Source: Caulobacter sp.
GTDB taxonomy: Bacteria; Pseudomonadota; Alphaproteobacteria; Caulobacterales; Caulobacteraceae
NCBI GenBank assembly: GCA_030645575.1
Contig: JAUSMJ010000064.1
Location: 34,283-98,282, forward strand
DNA: 64,000 nt
Direction of reading: 5' to 3'
In this document: one piece after another, positions 7,948 through 16,749 of the stretch
How positions within the stretch are numbered: position 1 is the first letter of the stretch
How the letters are laid out: each line of letters begins with the position of its first letter
Notes under the pieces: generated by a model
Told to the model about the DNA's origin: nothing
What the model saw: only the letters and a program-made list of their open reading frames with translations
Databases searched by the model: none
Made by a program: the position numbers and the translations under genes

Positions 7948-9462
7948 ATGTTCGAAGGCCTTACAGAACGACTTGGCACGGTCTTCGACCGGCTCTCCGG
8001 TCGCGGGGTGCTGGGCGAGAAGGACATCGACGAGGCGCTGCGCGAGGTTCGCGTCGCCCTGCTCGAGGCCGACGTCGCCCTGCCGGTGGTCAAGGACTTC
8101 ATCACCAAGGCCCGCGAGGCGGCGCTTGGCGAGGCGGTGATCCGCTCGATCCGCCCGGCCGACCAGGTGGTCAAGATCGTCTATGACGGCCTGGTCGAGA
8201 TGCTCGGCGGCGAGGAGCCGGTCGGCCTGCAGCTGGCCCTGAACCCGCCCTCGATCATCCTGATGGCCGGCCTGCAGGGCTCGGGCAAGACGACCATGTC
8301 GGCCAAGCTGGCCCTGCGGCTCAGCAAGACCGAGCGCCAGAAGGTGCTGATGGCCTCGCTGGACACCCGCCGTCCGGCCGCCATGGAACAGCTGGCCATC
8401 CTCGGCCAGCAGGTCGGGGTCGATACCCTGCCGATCGTCGCCGGCCAGTCGGCGACCGACATCGCCCGGCGCGCGCTGCAGGCGGCGAAGCTCAGCGGCT
8501 ACGACGTGGTCATCCTCGACACCGCCGGCCGCACCACGCTGGACGAGCAGATGATGGCCGAGGCGGCGCAGATCGCGCAGATCGCCTCGCCGACCGAGAC
8601 CCTGCTGGTCGCCGACAGCCTGACCGGCCAGGACGCCGTGCGCACGGCCAAGGCGTTCCACGAGCGTCTGCCCCTGACCGGCCTGATCCTGACGAGAGCC
8701 GACGGCGACGGGCGCGGCGGCGCGGCCCTGTCGATGCGGGCCGTCACCGGCCTGCCGATCAAGTTTCTGGGCACGGGCGAGAAGGTCGATGCGCTTGAGG
8801 TGTTCGACGCCCGCCGCGTGGCCGGCCGCATCCTCGGCCAGGGCGACATCGTCGCGCTGGTCGAAAAGGCCGCCACCGAGCTCGACCACGCCAAGGCCGA
8901 GGCCACGGCGCGCAAGCTGGCCAAGGGCCAGTTCGACCTGGAGATGATGTCCGACCAGCTGGCCCAGATGGAACGGATGGGTGGCCTGCAGGGCGTGATG
9001 GGCATGCTGCCCGGCGTCGGCAAGATGAAGCAGCAGATCGCCGAAGCGGGCATGGACGACAAGGTGATCAAGCGCCAGCGCGCGATCATCGGCTCGATGA
9101 CCAAAACCGAGCGCAAGAAGCCCGACATCCTGGCCGCCTCGCGCAAGCGGCGCATCGCGGCCGGCGCCGGGGTCGATGTGGCCGAGGTCAACCGCCTGCT
9201 CAAGCAGCATCGCCAGATGGCCGACGCGATGAAGATGATGACCCGCAACGGCGGCGCGGGGTTCGCGCGCATGGCCTCGATGCTGGGCATCGGCGGCGGC
9301 GGCGGCATGGACCGCCTGAAAAATCTCGGCGGCGGCAAGATGGCCGAGCCCGATCCCGAACAGCTGCGCCAGCAGCTCGAGAAACTCCAGGGCGGTGGCT
9401 CCGGCCTCCCGGGCCTCGGCGGCCCCGCCCTGCCCCCCGGCTTCAACCCCTTCAAGAAATAA
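7948..9462 (+). CDS. ffh: Signal recognition particle protein Ffh (SRP54)
   Basis: This GTPase binds signal sequences of nascent inner-membrane proteins with SRP RNA and delivers them to FtsY. The 504-residue protein has the N-domain helical bundle, a G-domain with GLQGSGKTT, DTRRPAAMEQL, DTAGR and TRADGDGRGG, and a Met-rich M-domain (MMSDQLAQMERMGGLQGVMGMLPG; later ITRSM-like IIGSMTKTERKKP) with a Gly-rich tail. The start is ATG at 7948; a TTG 12 bases upstream is in frame. It heads the ribosomal block with rpsP 24 bases downstream. Confidence 0.97.
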   Translation: MFEGLTERLGTVFDRLSGRGVLGEKDIDEALREVRVALLEADVALPVVKDFITKAREAALGEAVIRSIRPADQVVKIVYDGLVEMLGGEEPVGLQLALNPPSIILMAGLQGSGKTTMSAKLALRLSKTERQKVLMASLDTRRPAAMEQLAILGQQVGVDTLPIVAGQSATDIARRALQAAKLSGYDVVILDTAGRTTLDEQMMAEAAQIAQIASPTETLLVADSLTGQDAVRTAKAFHERLPLTGLILTRADGDGRGGAALSMRAVTGLPIKFLGTGEKVDALEVFDARRVAGRILGQGDIVALVEKAATELDHAKAEATARKLAKGQFDLEMMSDQLAQMERMGGLQGVMGMLPGVGKMKQQIAEAGMDDKVIKRQRAIIGSMTKTERKKPDILAASRKRRIAAGAGVDVAEVNRLLKQHRQMADAMKMMTRNGGAGFARMASMLGIGGGGGMDRLKNLGGGKMAEPDPEQLRQQLEKLQGGGSGLPGLGGPALPPGFNPFKK

Positions 9463-9486
9463 GATCAGACCAGAGGACTACCGAAC

Positions 9487-10056
9487 ATGCTGAAGATCCG
9501 TCTCGCCCGTGGCGGCGCCAAGAAGCGCCCCTACTATTCGATCGTCATCGCCGACAGCCACTCGCCCCGCGATGGCCGCTTCATCGAGAAGGTCGGAACC
9601 TACAATCCCCTTCTGCCGAAGGATGGCCCCACGCCGCGCGTCACGCTGAAGCTCGAGTCGATCCAGGCCTGGATCGCCAAGGGCGCCCAGCCGACCGACC
9701 GCGTCGCCCGCTTCCTCGCGGCCGAAGGCATCGGCCAGTGGGCCCACGGCAACAACCCGACCAAGGGCAAGCCGGGCAAGAAGGCCGATGAACGCGCCGC
9801 CGAGCGCGCCCAGCGCGACGCCGACCGCGCCGCCGCCGCCGCCGAGCTGGCCGCCAACCCGCCGGCCCCGGAACCCGAGCCCGAAGTCGAGGCTCCGGTC
9901 GCCGAGGCGCCCGCCGAGGAAGCCGCTCCGGTCGAAGCCGCCGCTGAAGAAGCCGCGCCCGAGGCTGCCGCCGAGGAAGCTCCGGCTGCCGAAGCTGCTC
10001 CGGAAGCCGCTGCTGAAGAGGCCCCGGCCGCCGCTGAAGAGCCGGCCGAAGGCTAA
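9487..10056 (+). CDS. rpsP: 30S ribosomal protein S16 with long acidic Ala/Glu tail
   Basis: Residues 1-80 are the conserved S16 core ([29 protein letters not shown]). The rest, to residue 189, is low complexity: a Lys/Arg-Ala stretch (about 95-125) and then a strongly acidic Ala/Pro/Glu repeat ([13 protein letters not shown] units) to the C-terminus. Most bacterial S16 proteins are 80-90 residues; long tails are known in Caulobacter and relatives. It assembles into the 30S body. RBS AGAGGAC precedes ATG 9487. Confidence 0.96.
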   Translation: MLKIRLARGGAKKRPYYSIVIADSHSPRDGRFIEKVGTYNPLLPKDGPTPRVTLKLESIQAWIAKGAQPTDRVARFLAAEGIGQWAHGNNPTKGKPGKKADERAAERAQRDADRAAAAAELAANPPAPEPEPEVEAPVAEAPAEEAAPVEAAAEEAAPEAAAEEAPAAEAAPEAAAEEAPAAAEEPAEG

Positions 10057-10064
10057 CCCACAAG

Positions 10065-10180
10065 CCGTCATCCTCGGGCTTGTCCCGAGGACCCCTTGTT
10101 CAGCCGCACGCGCAGCTATCCAGCTTGATGCGTTCGGAACACGTTCAGGGGGGTCCTGGGCACAAGGCCCAGGATGACGG
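10065..10180. repeat. Intergenic inverted repeat, family B copy 1
   Basis: CCGTCATCCTCGGGCTTGTC near 10065 is mirrored by an imperfect reverse complement ending AAGGCCCAGGATGACGG at 10180. The centre (about 10105-10155) is non-palindromic. A related element with perfect arms lies at 57695-57847. It separates rpsP from rimM, so the mRNA of this operon would carry a long hairpin here. Confidence 0.8.
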
Positions 10181-10196
10181 TGATGGAAGGGCGACC

Positions 10197-10718
10197 ATGA
10201 GCCAGGACCGTCTCATCGCCGTCGGCCGCGTCGCGGGCGCCTTTGGCGTCCGGGGCGAGGTGCGCATCGCCGCCTTCACCCAGGAGCCCCTGGCGTTGGC
10301 CCGCTTCCGCGCGCTGAAGCGCCAGGACGGCTCGCCGGGCCTGACCATCCTGTCAGCCCGCGAGAGCAAGGGCGGCATCGTCTGCCGCTGCCCCGGCGTG
10401 GAGACCAAGGAACAGGCCGACGCGCTGCGCGGCCTGCGCCTGTTCGTGTCGCGCGACGCCCTGCCGCCGCCGGACGAGGACGAATTCTACCTTGCCGACC
10501 TGATCGGCCTGGCCGTGGTCACGCCGCAGGGCGAGGCCCTGGGCGGCATCAAGTCGGTGCAGGACTTCGGCGCCGGCGACATCCTTGAGATCACCCCCGC
10601 CGGCGGTGGCCCGACCTGGTACCTGGCCTTTACCCGCGAGACCGTGCCGACCGTCGATATCGCCGCCGGCCGGGTGATCGCCGTGCCGCCGACCGAGGTC
10701 GTGGCCGAGGAAGAGTAG
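10197..10718 (+). CDS. rimM: Ribosome maturation factor RimM
   Basis: RimM helps assemble the 30S head and binds S19. The 173-residue protein has the N-terminal RimM barrel (IAVGRVAGAFGVRGEVRI at 7-24) and a C-terminal PRC-barrel (EFYLADLIGL... VQDFGAGDILEI... VIAVPPTEVV). Start ATG 10197 follows GGAAGGGCGACC. An in-frame ORF continues upstream into the repeat but has no conserved sequence. The order rpsP-rimM-trmD-rplS is the classical one, here with tesB inserted on the opposite strand. Confidence 0.95.
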   Translation: MSQDRLIAVGRVAGAFGVRGEVRIAAFTQEPLALARFRALKRQDGSPGLTILSARESKGGIVCRCPGVETKEQADALRGLRLFVSRDALPPPDEDEFYLADLIGLAVVTPQGEALGGIKSVQDFGAGDILEITPAGGGPTWYLAFTRETVPTVDIAAGRVIAVPPTEVVAEEE

Positions 10719-10726
10719 GCGCGCGC

Positions 10727-10812
10727 GGGGACATGCACCGCAGGTACGTGTCCCCCAATCGAAATTCAGCGGCGGTTCGTTTAGGGGACACGTACCTTCG
10801 GTACATGTCCCC
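10727..10812. terminator. Paired family C palindromes between convergent rimM and tesB
   Basis: Two near-identical palindromes lie head to tail. At 10727-10755 a GGGGACATGCACC arm pairs with GGTACGTGTCCCC (two mismatches). At 10784-10812 a GGGGACACGTACC arm pairs with GGTACATGTCCCC. The right arm of the first is also an exact reverse complement of the left arm of the second, so an alternative larger hairpin can form. The position between two convergent genes suggests a bidirectional transcription end, though there is no clear T-tract. Confidence 0.6.
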
Positions 10813-10817
10813 TACGG

Positions 10818-11669
10818 CTAGACCTTCACCCGCATCAGGCATTCCTGGGCCACCGAGGCCGCCAGCACGCCGTCCTGGGTGTACATCTCGCCGCGGATGA
10901 AGCCCCGGCCCTGCGAGGTGCTGGGGCAGTCCTGGTCGAACAGGTGCCAGTCGTTGAAGTTGGTCGGCCGATGGAACCACATGGCGTGGTCCAGGCTGGC
11001 CGACTGCATGCCTTTCGTCCGCCAGGTCAGGCCGTGGACCCGCAGGGCGGTCTCCATGAAGGCCATGTCCGACGCATAGGCCAGCGCCGCCTGCTGCAGC
11101 TTGATGCTGTCGCCGATCGGCGACTTGGCCCGCAGCCAGACCTGTTTGCGCGGCGGCTTGGCCACCGGTTTGAACATGTTCTGCGGATCGGGCCAGCGCA
11201 CCTCGACCGGGCGGCGCTTCATGTGCTCGATCATCGCCGGCGGCATGTCCTTGTTCTCGGCCAGGGCCTGTTCCATCTCGGTGGCCACCGACTCGGGCGA
11301 GGGATGGGCCGGCATGGCCGTCTGGTGCTCGTAGCCCTCCTCGGCCACCTGGAAGGAGGCCGCGAGGTTGAAGATCTGCTCGCCGTTCTGGATCGCCACC
11401 ACGCGGCGGGTGGTGAAGCTGCCGCCGTCGCGCGCGCGATCGACCTGGTAGAGCACCGGGATGCGCACGTCGCCCGGCCGGATGAAATAGGCGTGCAGGC
11501 TGTGGCAGGTCCGGTTCTCGACCGTTTCGTAGGCGGCCATCAACGCCTGGGCGATGACCAGCCCGCCGAAGATCCTCGGATAGCCGTCGTTCGGCGAGCG
11601 GCCCCGGAACAGGTTCAGCTCGATCGGCTCGAGGGCCAGGGTCTCGATGAGGTTTTCGCTCTCTTGCAT
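10818..11669 (-). CDS. tesB: Acyl-CoA thioesterase II
   Basis: Hydrolyses acyl-CoA to free fatty acid and CoA. The 283-residue protein is a double hotdog: the N-terminal half contains FRGRSPNDGYPRIFGGLVIAQAL and HSLHAYFIRPGD; the C-terminal half contains ASLDHAMWFHRP, a TesB hallmark with the catalytic Asp, and QGRGFIRGEMYTQDG. Length matches TesB. It lies opposite to the flanking translation genes and diverges from trmD by 60 bases. Confidence 0.94.
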   Translation of the reverse strand: MQESENLIETLALEPIELNLFRGRSPNDGYPRIFGGLVIAQALMAAYETVENRTCHSLHAYFIRPGDVRIPVLYQVDRARDGGSFTTRRVVAIQNGEQIFNLAASFQVAEEGYEHQTAMPAHPSPESVATEMEQALAENKDMPPAMIEHMKRRPVEVRWPDPQNMFKPVAKPPRKQVWLRAKSPIGDSIKLQQAALAYASDMAFMETALRVHGLTWRTKGMQSASLDHAMWFHRPTNFNDWHLFDQDCPSTSQGRGFIRGEMYTQDGVLAASVAQECLMRVKV

Positions 11670-11729
11670 GAGGATCGCATATTCCCGCGCGGGGGTGGGA
11701 GCAAGCGTCCGCCGTGCTAGAGAGCCCCC

Positions 11730-12479
11730 ATGCCGTTCACCGCCACCGTCCTGACCATGTTTCCGGAAGCCTTCCCCGGGCCGCTTGGCGTATCGCTGAT
11801 TGGCACGGCCTGGCGCGAGCAGGACCTGTGGCGCCTTGAAACAGTGGACATTCGGACCTTTTCCAAGGATAAGCGCGGCTTCCTCGACGACACCCCCGCG
11901 GGTGGCGGTCCTGGACAGGTGATGAAGGCGGACGTGATCGCGGCGGCGCTCGATAGCGTGGACGTTGCGGGACGGCCGCTTTTGTACATGAGCGCCCGGG
12001 GTCGGCCCCTGACCCAGGCGCGTGTGAAGCAGTGGGCCGAGGCGCCGGGGATCATCGTCCTCTGCGGCCGGTTCGAGGGGGTGGACCAGCGGGTGCTCGA
12101 CGCCCGGGGGTTCGAGGAGGTCTCCGTCGGAGACGCGGTGCTCGCCGGTGGCGAGGCGGCGGCGATGGTGGCGATCGAGGCGTGCGTCCGTCTGGTGCCG
12201 GGAGTGCTCGGACAGCCGGAGTCACTGAGTGAAGAAAGCTTCGAGGACGGTCTCCTCGAGCATCCGCAGTATACGCGACCGCGGACGTTCGAAGGGCTGG
12301 ATATTCCCGAGGTGCTGCTGGGCGGCGACCACAAGAAGGTCGCGGCATGGCGGCGGGAGATGCGTGAGACGACGACCCGCGAGCAACGGCCCGATCTCTG
12401 GGACCGCCACCTCGCCAACCGACAACCAAAGGGCACCCCAGGCAAGCAGGGGCCAAGCCCGACGAAAACGAAGGACTGA
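11730..12479 (+). CDS. trmD: tRNA (guanine-N1)-methyltransferase TrmD
   Basis: Methylates G37 of tRNAs reading CNN codons, preventing +1 frameshifts. The 249-residue SPOUT-family protein has TMFPEAFPG, the [13 protein letters not shown] loop, [10 protein letters not shown] and the knot region [16 protein letters not shown], then the C-terminal [11 protein letters not shown]... [15 protein letters not shown]. Stop at 12479 is 4 bases before rplS, so the two are co-translated. Confidence 0.97.
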   Translation: MPFTATVLTMFPEAFPGPLGVSLIGTAWREQDLWRLETVDIRTFSKDKRGFLDDTPAGGGPGQVMKADVIAAALDSVDVAGRPLLYMSARGRPLTQARVKQWAEAPGIIVLCGRFEGVDQRVLDARGFEEVSVGDAVLAGGEAAAMVAIEACVRLVPGVLGQPESLSEESFEDGLLEHPQYTRPRTFEGLDIPEVLLGGDHKKVAAWRREMRETTTREQRPDLWDRHLANRQPKGTPGKQGPSPTKTKD

Positions 12480-12483
12480 ACCG

Positions 12484-12882
12484 ATGGCCGCGAACATCAT
12501 CAAGGAACTGGAGAAGGCCGAGACCGAGCGTCTCGCCGCCCTCCGCGCCACCCCCGATTTCCAGCCGGGCGACACCGTCCGGGTGAACGTGAAGATCAAG
12601 GAAGGCGAGCGCGAGCGCGTTCAGGCCTATGAGGGCGTCTGCATCGCCCGTGGCGGCGCCGGCCTGCACGAGAGCTTCACGGTCCGCAAGATCAGCTTCG
12701 GCGAAGGCGTTGAGCGGGTGTTCCCGATCATGTCGCCGATGATCGAAAGCATCGAAGTGAAGCGTCGCGGCGTCGTCCGGCGCGCCAAGCTCTATTACCT
12801 GCGCGATCGTCGCGGCAAGTCGGCCCGCATCGCCGAACGCCAGACCGCCCGCAAGGAACCGGGCGCCGCCGTCGAGGAGTAG
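12484..12882 (+). CDS. rplS: 50S ribosomal protein L19
   Basis: L19 sits at the 30S-50S interface. The 132-residue protein has the conserved [31 protein letters not shown] and [10 protein letters not shown] segments, and [15 protein letters not shown] near the end, followed by a short alphaproteobacterial tail. ATG 12484 is right after trmD. A strong intrinsic terminator follows. Confidence 0.97.
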   Translation: MAANIIKELEKAETERLAALRATPDFQPGDTVRVNVKIKEGERERVQAYEGVCIARGGAGLHESFTVRKISFGEGVERVFPIMSPMIESIEVKRRGVVRRAKLYYLRDRRGKSARIAERQTARKEPGAAVEE

Positions 12883-12910
12883 TCTCCTCCGGCTTCCGCT
12901 GAAACGACGA

Positions 12911-12940
12911 AGCCCCGGACTGGAAGGTCCGGGGCTTTTT
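12911..12940 (+). terminator. Rho-independent terminator after rplS
   Basis: AGCCCCGGAC (12911-12920) pairs perfectly with GTCCGGGGCT (12927-12936) around a 6-base loop TGGAAG, followed by five T. It is 28 bases after the rplS stop and ends the ffh/rpsP/trmD/rplS transcription block. Confidence 0.93.
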
Positions 12941-12955
12941 CGTTGGTGCGTGGTT

Positions 12956-13068
12956 CGTGCGTCCTTCGACACGCCGCTTCGCGGCTGCTCAGGATGACAG
13001 GCATTGGGGAGGCGTCACCCCTCCACGTCATGGTGAGCAGCGCTCGAAGAGCGCGTGTCGAACCACGC
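12956..13068. repeat. Intergenic inverted-repeat element, family A copy 2
   Basis: CGTGCGTCCTTCGACACG at 12956 leads into an internal CCGCTTCGCGG hairpin and TGCTCAGGATGAC. The right arm runs from CGTCATGGTGAGCAGCGC (about 13026) to GTGTCGAACCACGC at 13068. It is nearly the same as the copy at 1194-1290. It fills most of the gap between the rplS terminator and leuC. Confidence 0.88.
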
Positions 13069-13146
13069 CCCCCGGCACGCAAGATCATGCCCGCCCGCCC
13101 GCCGCCGGACTAGACGAAAGGGCATGGCCCGCCCTACATGCCGCCC

Positions 13147-14571
13147 ATGGCTGGCAAGACGCTCTACGACAAGATCTGGGATGCTCACCGGGTGGCGGAG
13201 GACGCCGGCGAGACGATCCTCTACATCGACCTGCATCTGATCCATGAGGTGACCACGCCGCAGGCCTTCGCCGGCCTGCGCGCCGAGGGCCGCAAGGTGC
13301 GCCGGCCGGACCGGACGCTGGCCGTGGCCGACCACAATGTGCCGACCGAGGGTCAGGCGCTGGGCGTCGGGGCCGTGGCCGACGAGGAGGCCCGGCTGCA
13401 GCTGCGGACCCTGGCCCGCAACGTGGCCGACAACGGCATTGAATTCTTCCCCATGGGCGACATCCGCAACGGCATCGTCCATGTGGTCGGCCCCGAGCAG
13501 GGCCGCACCCAGCCAGGCATGACCATCGTCTGCGGCGACAGCCACACCTCGACCCACGGCGCCTTCGGGGCCCTGGCCCAGGGCATCGGCACCAGCGAGG
13601 TCGAGCATGTGCTGGCCAGCCAGACCCTGCGCCAGCAGAAGTCGCGGAACATGCGGGTGACGGTCAACGGCCAGCTCGGCGCCGGCGTCACCGCCAAGGA
13701 CATGGCGCTGGCCATCATCGGCGTGATCGGCACGGCCGGCGGCACGGGCCATGTGATCGAGTTCGCCGGCGAGGCGGTCCGCGACCTCTCCATGGAGGGC
13801 CGCATGACCCTCTGCAACCTGACCATTGAGGGCGGCGCCCGCGCCGGTCTGGTGGCGCCGGACGAGAAGACCTTCGCCTATCTGATGGGCAAGCCCTCCG
13901 CGCCGAAGGGCGCCGCCTGGGACATGGCCGTGTCTTACTGGAAGACCCTGTTCACCGATCCGGACGCGCGGTTCGACCGCGAAGTGGTGCTGGACGGACC
14001 GTCGATCGCCCCGACCGTGACCTGGGGCACCAGCCCCGAGGACGTGGTGCCGATCACCGGCAATGTGCCGGACCCGTCAACCTATGACACGCCGGACAAG
14101 AAGGCCGCCGTCGAGCGGGCGCTGGACTACATGGGCCTGACCGCCGGCCAGCCGATCACCGACGCGCGCATCGACCGGGTGTTCATCGGGTCCTGCACCA
14201 ACAGCCGCATCGAGGACCTGCGCGCCGCCGCCGCCGTGGCGCAGCAAGCCTTCCTCGAAGGCCGTCTGGTCGCCGACCATGTGAAGGCGATGGTCGTGCC
14301 GGGCTCGGGGCTGGTGAAGGAACAGGCCGAGGAAGAGGGGCTGGACGCCATCTTCAAGGCCGTCGGCTTCGACTGGCGCGAGCCGGGCTGCTCGATGTGC
14401 CTGGGCATGAACCCCGACCGCCTGGCGCCGGGCGAGCGCTGCGCCTCGACCAGCAACCGCAATTTCGAGGGCCGCCAGGGCCGCGGCGGCCGCACCCACC
14501 TGATGAGCCCGGCCATGGCCGCGGCGGCGGCGATCGCCGGTCACATCGTCGATGTGAGGGATTTCCTGTAA
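13147..14571 (+). CDS. leuC: 3-isopropylmalate dehydratase large subunit
   Basis: With LeuD it isomerises 2- to 3-isopropylmalate in leucine synthesis, using a [4Fe-4S] cluster. The 474-residue aconitase-fold protein opens [14 protein letters not shown] and has [15 protein letters not shown], the first cluster cysteine in [13 protein letters not shown] and the other two in [10 protein letters not shown], then [18 protein letters not shown]. An ATG three codons upstream (13138) is also in frame; I prefer 13147 from the family N-terminus. A TA operon follows directly, and leuD only 1.6 kb later. Confidence 0.95.
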   Translation: MAGKTLYDKIWDAHRVAEDAGETILYIDLHLIHEVTTPQAFAGLRAEGRKVRRPDRTLAVADHNVPTEGQALGVGAVADEEARLQLRTLARNVADNGIEFFPMGDIRNGIVHVVGPEQGRTQPGMTIVCGDSHTSTHGAFGALAQGIGTSEVEHVLASQTLRQQKSRNMRVTVNGQLGAGVTAKDMALAIIGVIGTAGGTGHVIEFAGEAVRDLSMEGRMTLCNLTIEGGARAGLVAPDEKTFAYLMGKPSAPKGAAWDMAVSYWKTLFTDPDARFDREVVLDGPSIAPTVTWGTSPEDVVPITGNVPDPSTYDTPDKKAAVERALDYMGLTAGQPITDARIDRVFIGSCTNSRIEDLRAAAAVAQQAFLEGRLVADHVKAMVVPGSGLVKEQAEEEGLDAIFKAVGFDWREPGCSMCLGMNPDRLAPGERCASTSNRNFEGRQGRGGRTHLMSPAMAAAAAIAGHIVDVRDFL

Positions 14572-14590
14572 CTTGACCAACTTGGTCAAG
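14572..14590. promoter_or_regulatory. Perfect 9-bp inverted repeat, likely operator of the toxin-antitoxin pair
   Basis: CTTGACCAA, one central C, then TTGGTCAAG form a perfect palindrome that starts on the base after the leuC stop and lies 18 bases before the antitoxin ATG. Phd/YefM antitoxins bind palindromes over their own promoters, so this is the natural candidate for autoregulation. It also holds a TTGACC -35-like hexamer. Confidence 0.6.
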
Positions 14591-14607
14591 GGGCGGACAA
14601 TGGAGCC

Positions 14608-14886
14608 ATGAAGCAGGTCAATCTGTACGAGGCCAAGACCAACCTCTCCGCGCTGGTGGAAGCCGCCGCGGCCGGGGAAGACGTGGTCATCGCCAGGAAC
14701 GGCAAGCCCCGGGCCGTGATCGTTTCGCTTGAGCGGGCGCCGGCGCAACCGCGCAAGGCTCCGCAATTCGGCTTCTGGGAAAGTGAGGGCTACGAACTTC
14801 CCGAGACCTTCAACGATCCCGATCCGGAGATCGAGGCGATGTTTTACGGTGAGGACCTGCCGCCGTTGGTCAAGGCCGCCAAGTGA
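14608..14886 (+). CDS. Type II antitoxin, Phd/YefM family
   Basis: The 92-residue protein has the Phd DNA-binding fold at residues 1-50 (VNLYEAKTNLSALVEAA, GEDVVIARNGKPRAVIV) and a C-terminal toxin-binding tail rich in acidic residues and aromatics (FGFWESEGYELPETFNDPDPE). It should neutralise the PIN toxin encoded next and repress the operon through the palindrome upstream. RBS GGAG at 14602. The stop overlaps the toxin GTG by 4 bases. Confidence 0.92.
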   Translation: MKQVNLYEAKTNLSALVEAAAAGEDVVIARNGKPRAVIVSLERAPAQPRKAPQFGFWESEGYELPETFNDPDPEIEAMFYGEDLPPLVKAAK

Positions 14887-15290
14887 GCGGCCTGTTGCTG
14901 GACACCCAGGTCGTCATCGCGTCGATCTATCATCCGGGGCGCCTCGCGCCGGCCGTCCGACAGGCTCTTGAGGACCCTGGCCGGGACAGGGTGATCAGCG
15001 TGATCACGGCCTTCGAAATGGCGGTCAAGACCAGCCTCGGAAAGCTGCCCCTGCCCAGGGCCTTCGCGCGAGACTTCACCGCCGCTTTCGAGGAGACGGT
15101 CGATCGCCTCTCCGCCAGATCGCTGGACGTTCGACTTTCGCATGCCGCGCGCGTGAGGCTCCTGCCGTTCCATCATCGGGACCCGTTCGACCGCCTGTTG
15201 ATCGCCCAGGCGCTTGAGGAAGGTTTGACCATGGTGAGCAGCGACCGGCATTTTTCGGCCTACAGCGGTTTGAAGTTGATGCCCGCATGA
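14883..15290 (+). CDS. Type II toxin, PIN-domain ribonuclease (VapC-like)
   Basis: The 135-residue PIN domain carries the acidic metal-binding set: Asp7 (LLLDTQ), Glu45 (TAFEMAVK), Asp100 and Asp103 (HHRDPFDRLLIAQA) and Asp121 (VSSDRHF). Such toxins cleave tRNA or rRNA with Mg2+. The GTG start overlaps the antitoxin stop (GTGA), and its own stop overlaps the next ATG (ATGA), so antitoxin, toxin and VOC protein are translationally coupled. The catalytic set is complete, so it should be active. Confidence 0.92.
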   Translation: MSGLLLDTQVVIASIYHPGRLAPAVRQALEDPGRDRVISVITAFEMAVKTSLGKLPLPRAFARDFTAAFEETVDRLSARSLDVRLSHAARVRLLPFHHRDPFDRLLIAQALEEGLTMVSSDRHFSAYSGLKLMPA

Positions 15291-16141
15291 TCACCGGTCT
15301 GGACCATATCGCCATGGTCGTGCACGACTTGGATGCCGCCGAAGCCGGGTTGGCGCGGCTGCTCGGCCGGCCGGCCAACTGGCGCGGCGGCATGCACGGC
15401 GCCCGCCACGTCTGGTTCCAGCTGGGCAACATGGCGCTCGACGTCATCACCCCGGTCGGGGGCGAGACCGGAAACAAGGTCCGTGAACGGCTCGAAAAGC
15501 ACGGCGAGGGGCTCTGGGGCCTGGGTTTCGCCACCGGCGACCTCGCAGCCGCGCAACGTCGCATGGAGCGGGTCGGGATCACGACCTACGGGCCGGGCGT
15601 CGAGGTTTCGACCCATCCGGAAACGGGCGCCACGCGAGAATGGCCCAGCTTCGTCACCCGGCTGCGCGCCACCCATGCGGTCAACCTGTTCTTCATCGGC
15701 CATCCGGCGGACGCCGCCCCCTGGCCGGTCTCCCCCATCGACGGAAGCGACGAAGGCGCGGCGGTCAGCGGACTGGACCATGTGGTCGTGCGGACCCCCA
15801 ACCCCGACCGCGCCGCGGCCCTCTACGGCGCCCGGATGGGCCTCGACATGAAGCTCGACCGTTCCAATCCCGACTGGGGCACGCGGCTGATGTTCTTCCG
15901 CTGCGGCGACCTGGTCGTCGAGGTGGCGCATGATCTGAACGCCGGCGTTTCCGACGGCCCGGACTCCCTCTGGGGCCTCTCCTGGCGTGTCCCGGACGTC
16001 GCCGCGGCCCGGGCGCGGATGGCCGCGGAAGGGATCCGGGTTTCCGAAGTCCGCACCGGCCGCAAGCCCGGCACCGCCGTCTTCACCGTCAAGGACGCCC
16101 CCGGCGGCGTGCCGACCCTCGTCATCGGACCGCAAGCATGA
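15287..16141 (+). CDS. Two-domain VOC (glyoxalase-like) family protein
   Basis: The 284-residue protein has two vicinal-oxygen-chelate modules: about 1-145 (opening [21 protein letters not shown]) and about 160-284 ([21 protein letters not shown]). Both keep the metal-ligand His of the first strand. The C-terminal strand ends GVPTLVIGP. The family includes lyases, dioxygenases and resistance proteins; the substrate is not evident. It overlaps leuD (ATGA), which places it inside the leucine gene cluster. Confidence 0.85.
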   Translation: MITGLDHIAMVVHDLDAAEAGLARLLGRPANWRGGMHGARHVWFQLGNMALDVITPVGGETGNKVRERLEKHGEGLWGLGFATGDLAAAQRRMERVGITTYGPGVEVSTHPETGATREWPSFVTRLRATHAVNLFFIGHPADAAPWPVSPIDGSDEGAAVSGLDHVVVRTPNPDRAAALYGARMGLDMKLDRSNPDWGTRLMFFRCGDLVVEVAHDLNAGVSDGPDSLWGLSWRVPDVAAARARMAAEGIRVSEVRTGRKPGTAVFTVKDAPGGVPTLVIGPQA

Positions 16142-16749
16142 AGCCCTTCACCCGCCTCGACGCCCGCGCCGCGCCGCTGCCGCTGGCCAACATCGACACC
16201 GACCAGATCATTCCCAAGCAGTTCCTCAAGACGGTCGATCGCGAGGGCTTGGCCAGGGGGCTGTTCTACGACCTGCGCTTCGACGAGCAGGGCCGCGAGA
16301 AGAGCGGCTTCGTGCTCAACGATCCGGCCTATCGCGGCGCCCAGATCCTCATCGCCGGCGACAATTTCGGCTGCGGCAGCTCGCGCGAGCATGCGCCCTG
16401 GGCGTTGCAGGACTTCGGCATCAGTTGCGTCATCTCCACCAGCTTCGCCGACATCTTCCGTGGCAACTGCCTGAACAACGGCCTGCTGACCGTCGAGCTG
16501 AAGCCCGAGGAGATCCAGGCCCTGATGGAGGAGGCCAAGGGCGGCAACCACCTGTTCACGGTCGATCTGGAGACCCAGACCGTCACCGCCCCCTCCGGCG
16601 CCAAATTCACGTTCGAGATCGACAAGGACCGCAAGCACAAGCTGCTCGAGGGCCTCGACGCCATCGGCGAGACGCTGCAACACGCCGGCGCGATCGATGT
16701 GTTCGAGTCGAAGGCCGCCCTCAGCCGTCCGTGGCTGGAACGGGCATGA
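16138..16749 (+). CDS. leuD: 3-isopropylmalate dehydratase small subunit
   Basis: The 203-residue swivelling-domain partner of LeuC has [15 protein letters not shown], then [20 protein letters not shown], which closes the active site, and [11 protein letters not shown]. Length is typical. Its start overlaps the VOC gene and its stop overlaps the ABM gene (ATGA at 16746), so expression is tightly coupled. Confidence 0.96.
   Translation: MKPFTRLDARAAPLPLANIDTDQIIPKQFLKTVDREGLARGLFYDLRFDEQGREKSGFVLNDPAYRGAQILIAGDNFGCGSSREHAPWALQDFGISCVISTSFADIFRGNCLNNGLLTVELKPEEIQALMEEAKGGNHLFTVDLETQTVTAPSGAKFTFEIDKDRKHKLLEGLDAIGETLQHAGAIDVFESKAALSRPWLERA

Noticed and set aside
10080..10196. N-terminal extension of RimM
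   Set aside because: The extra 39 codons lie within the family B inverted repeat and have no family match.
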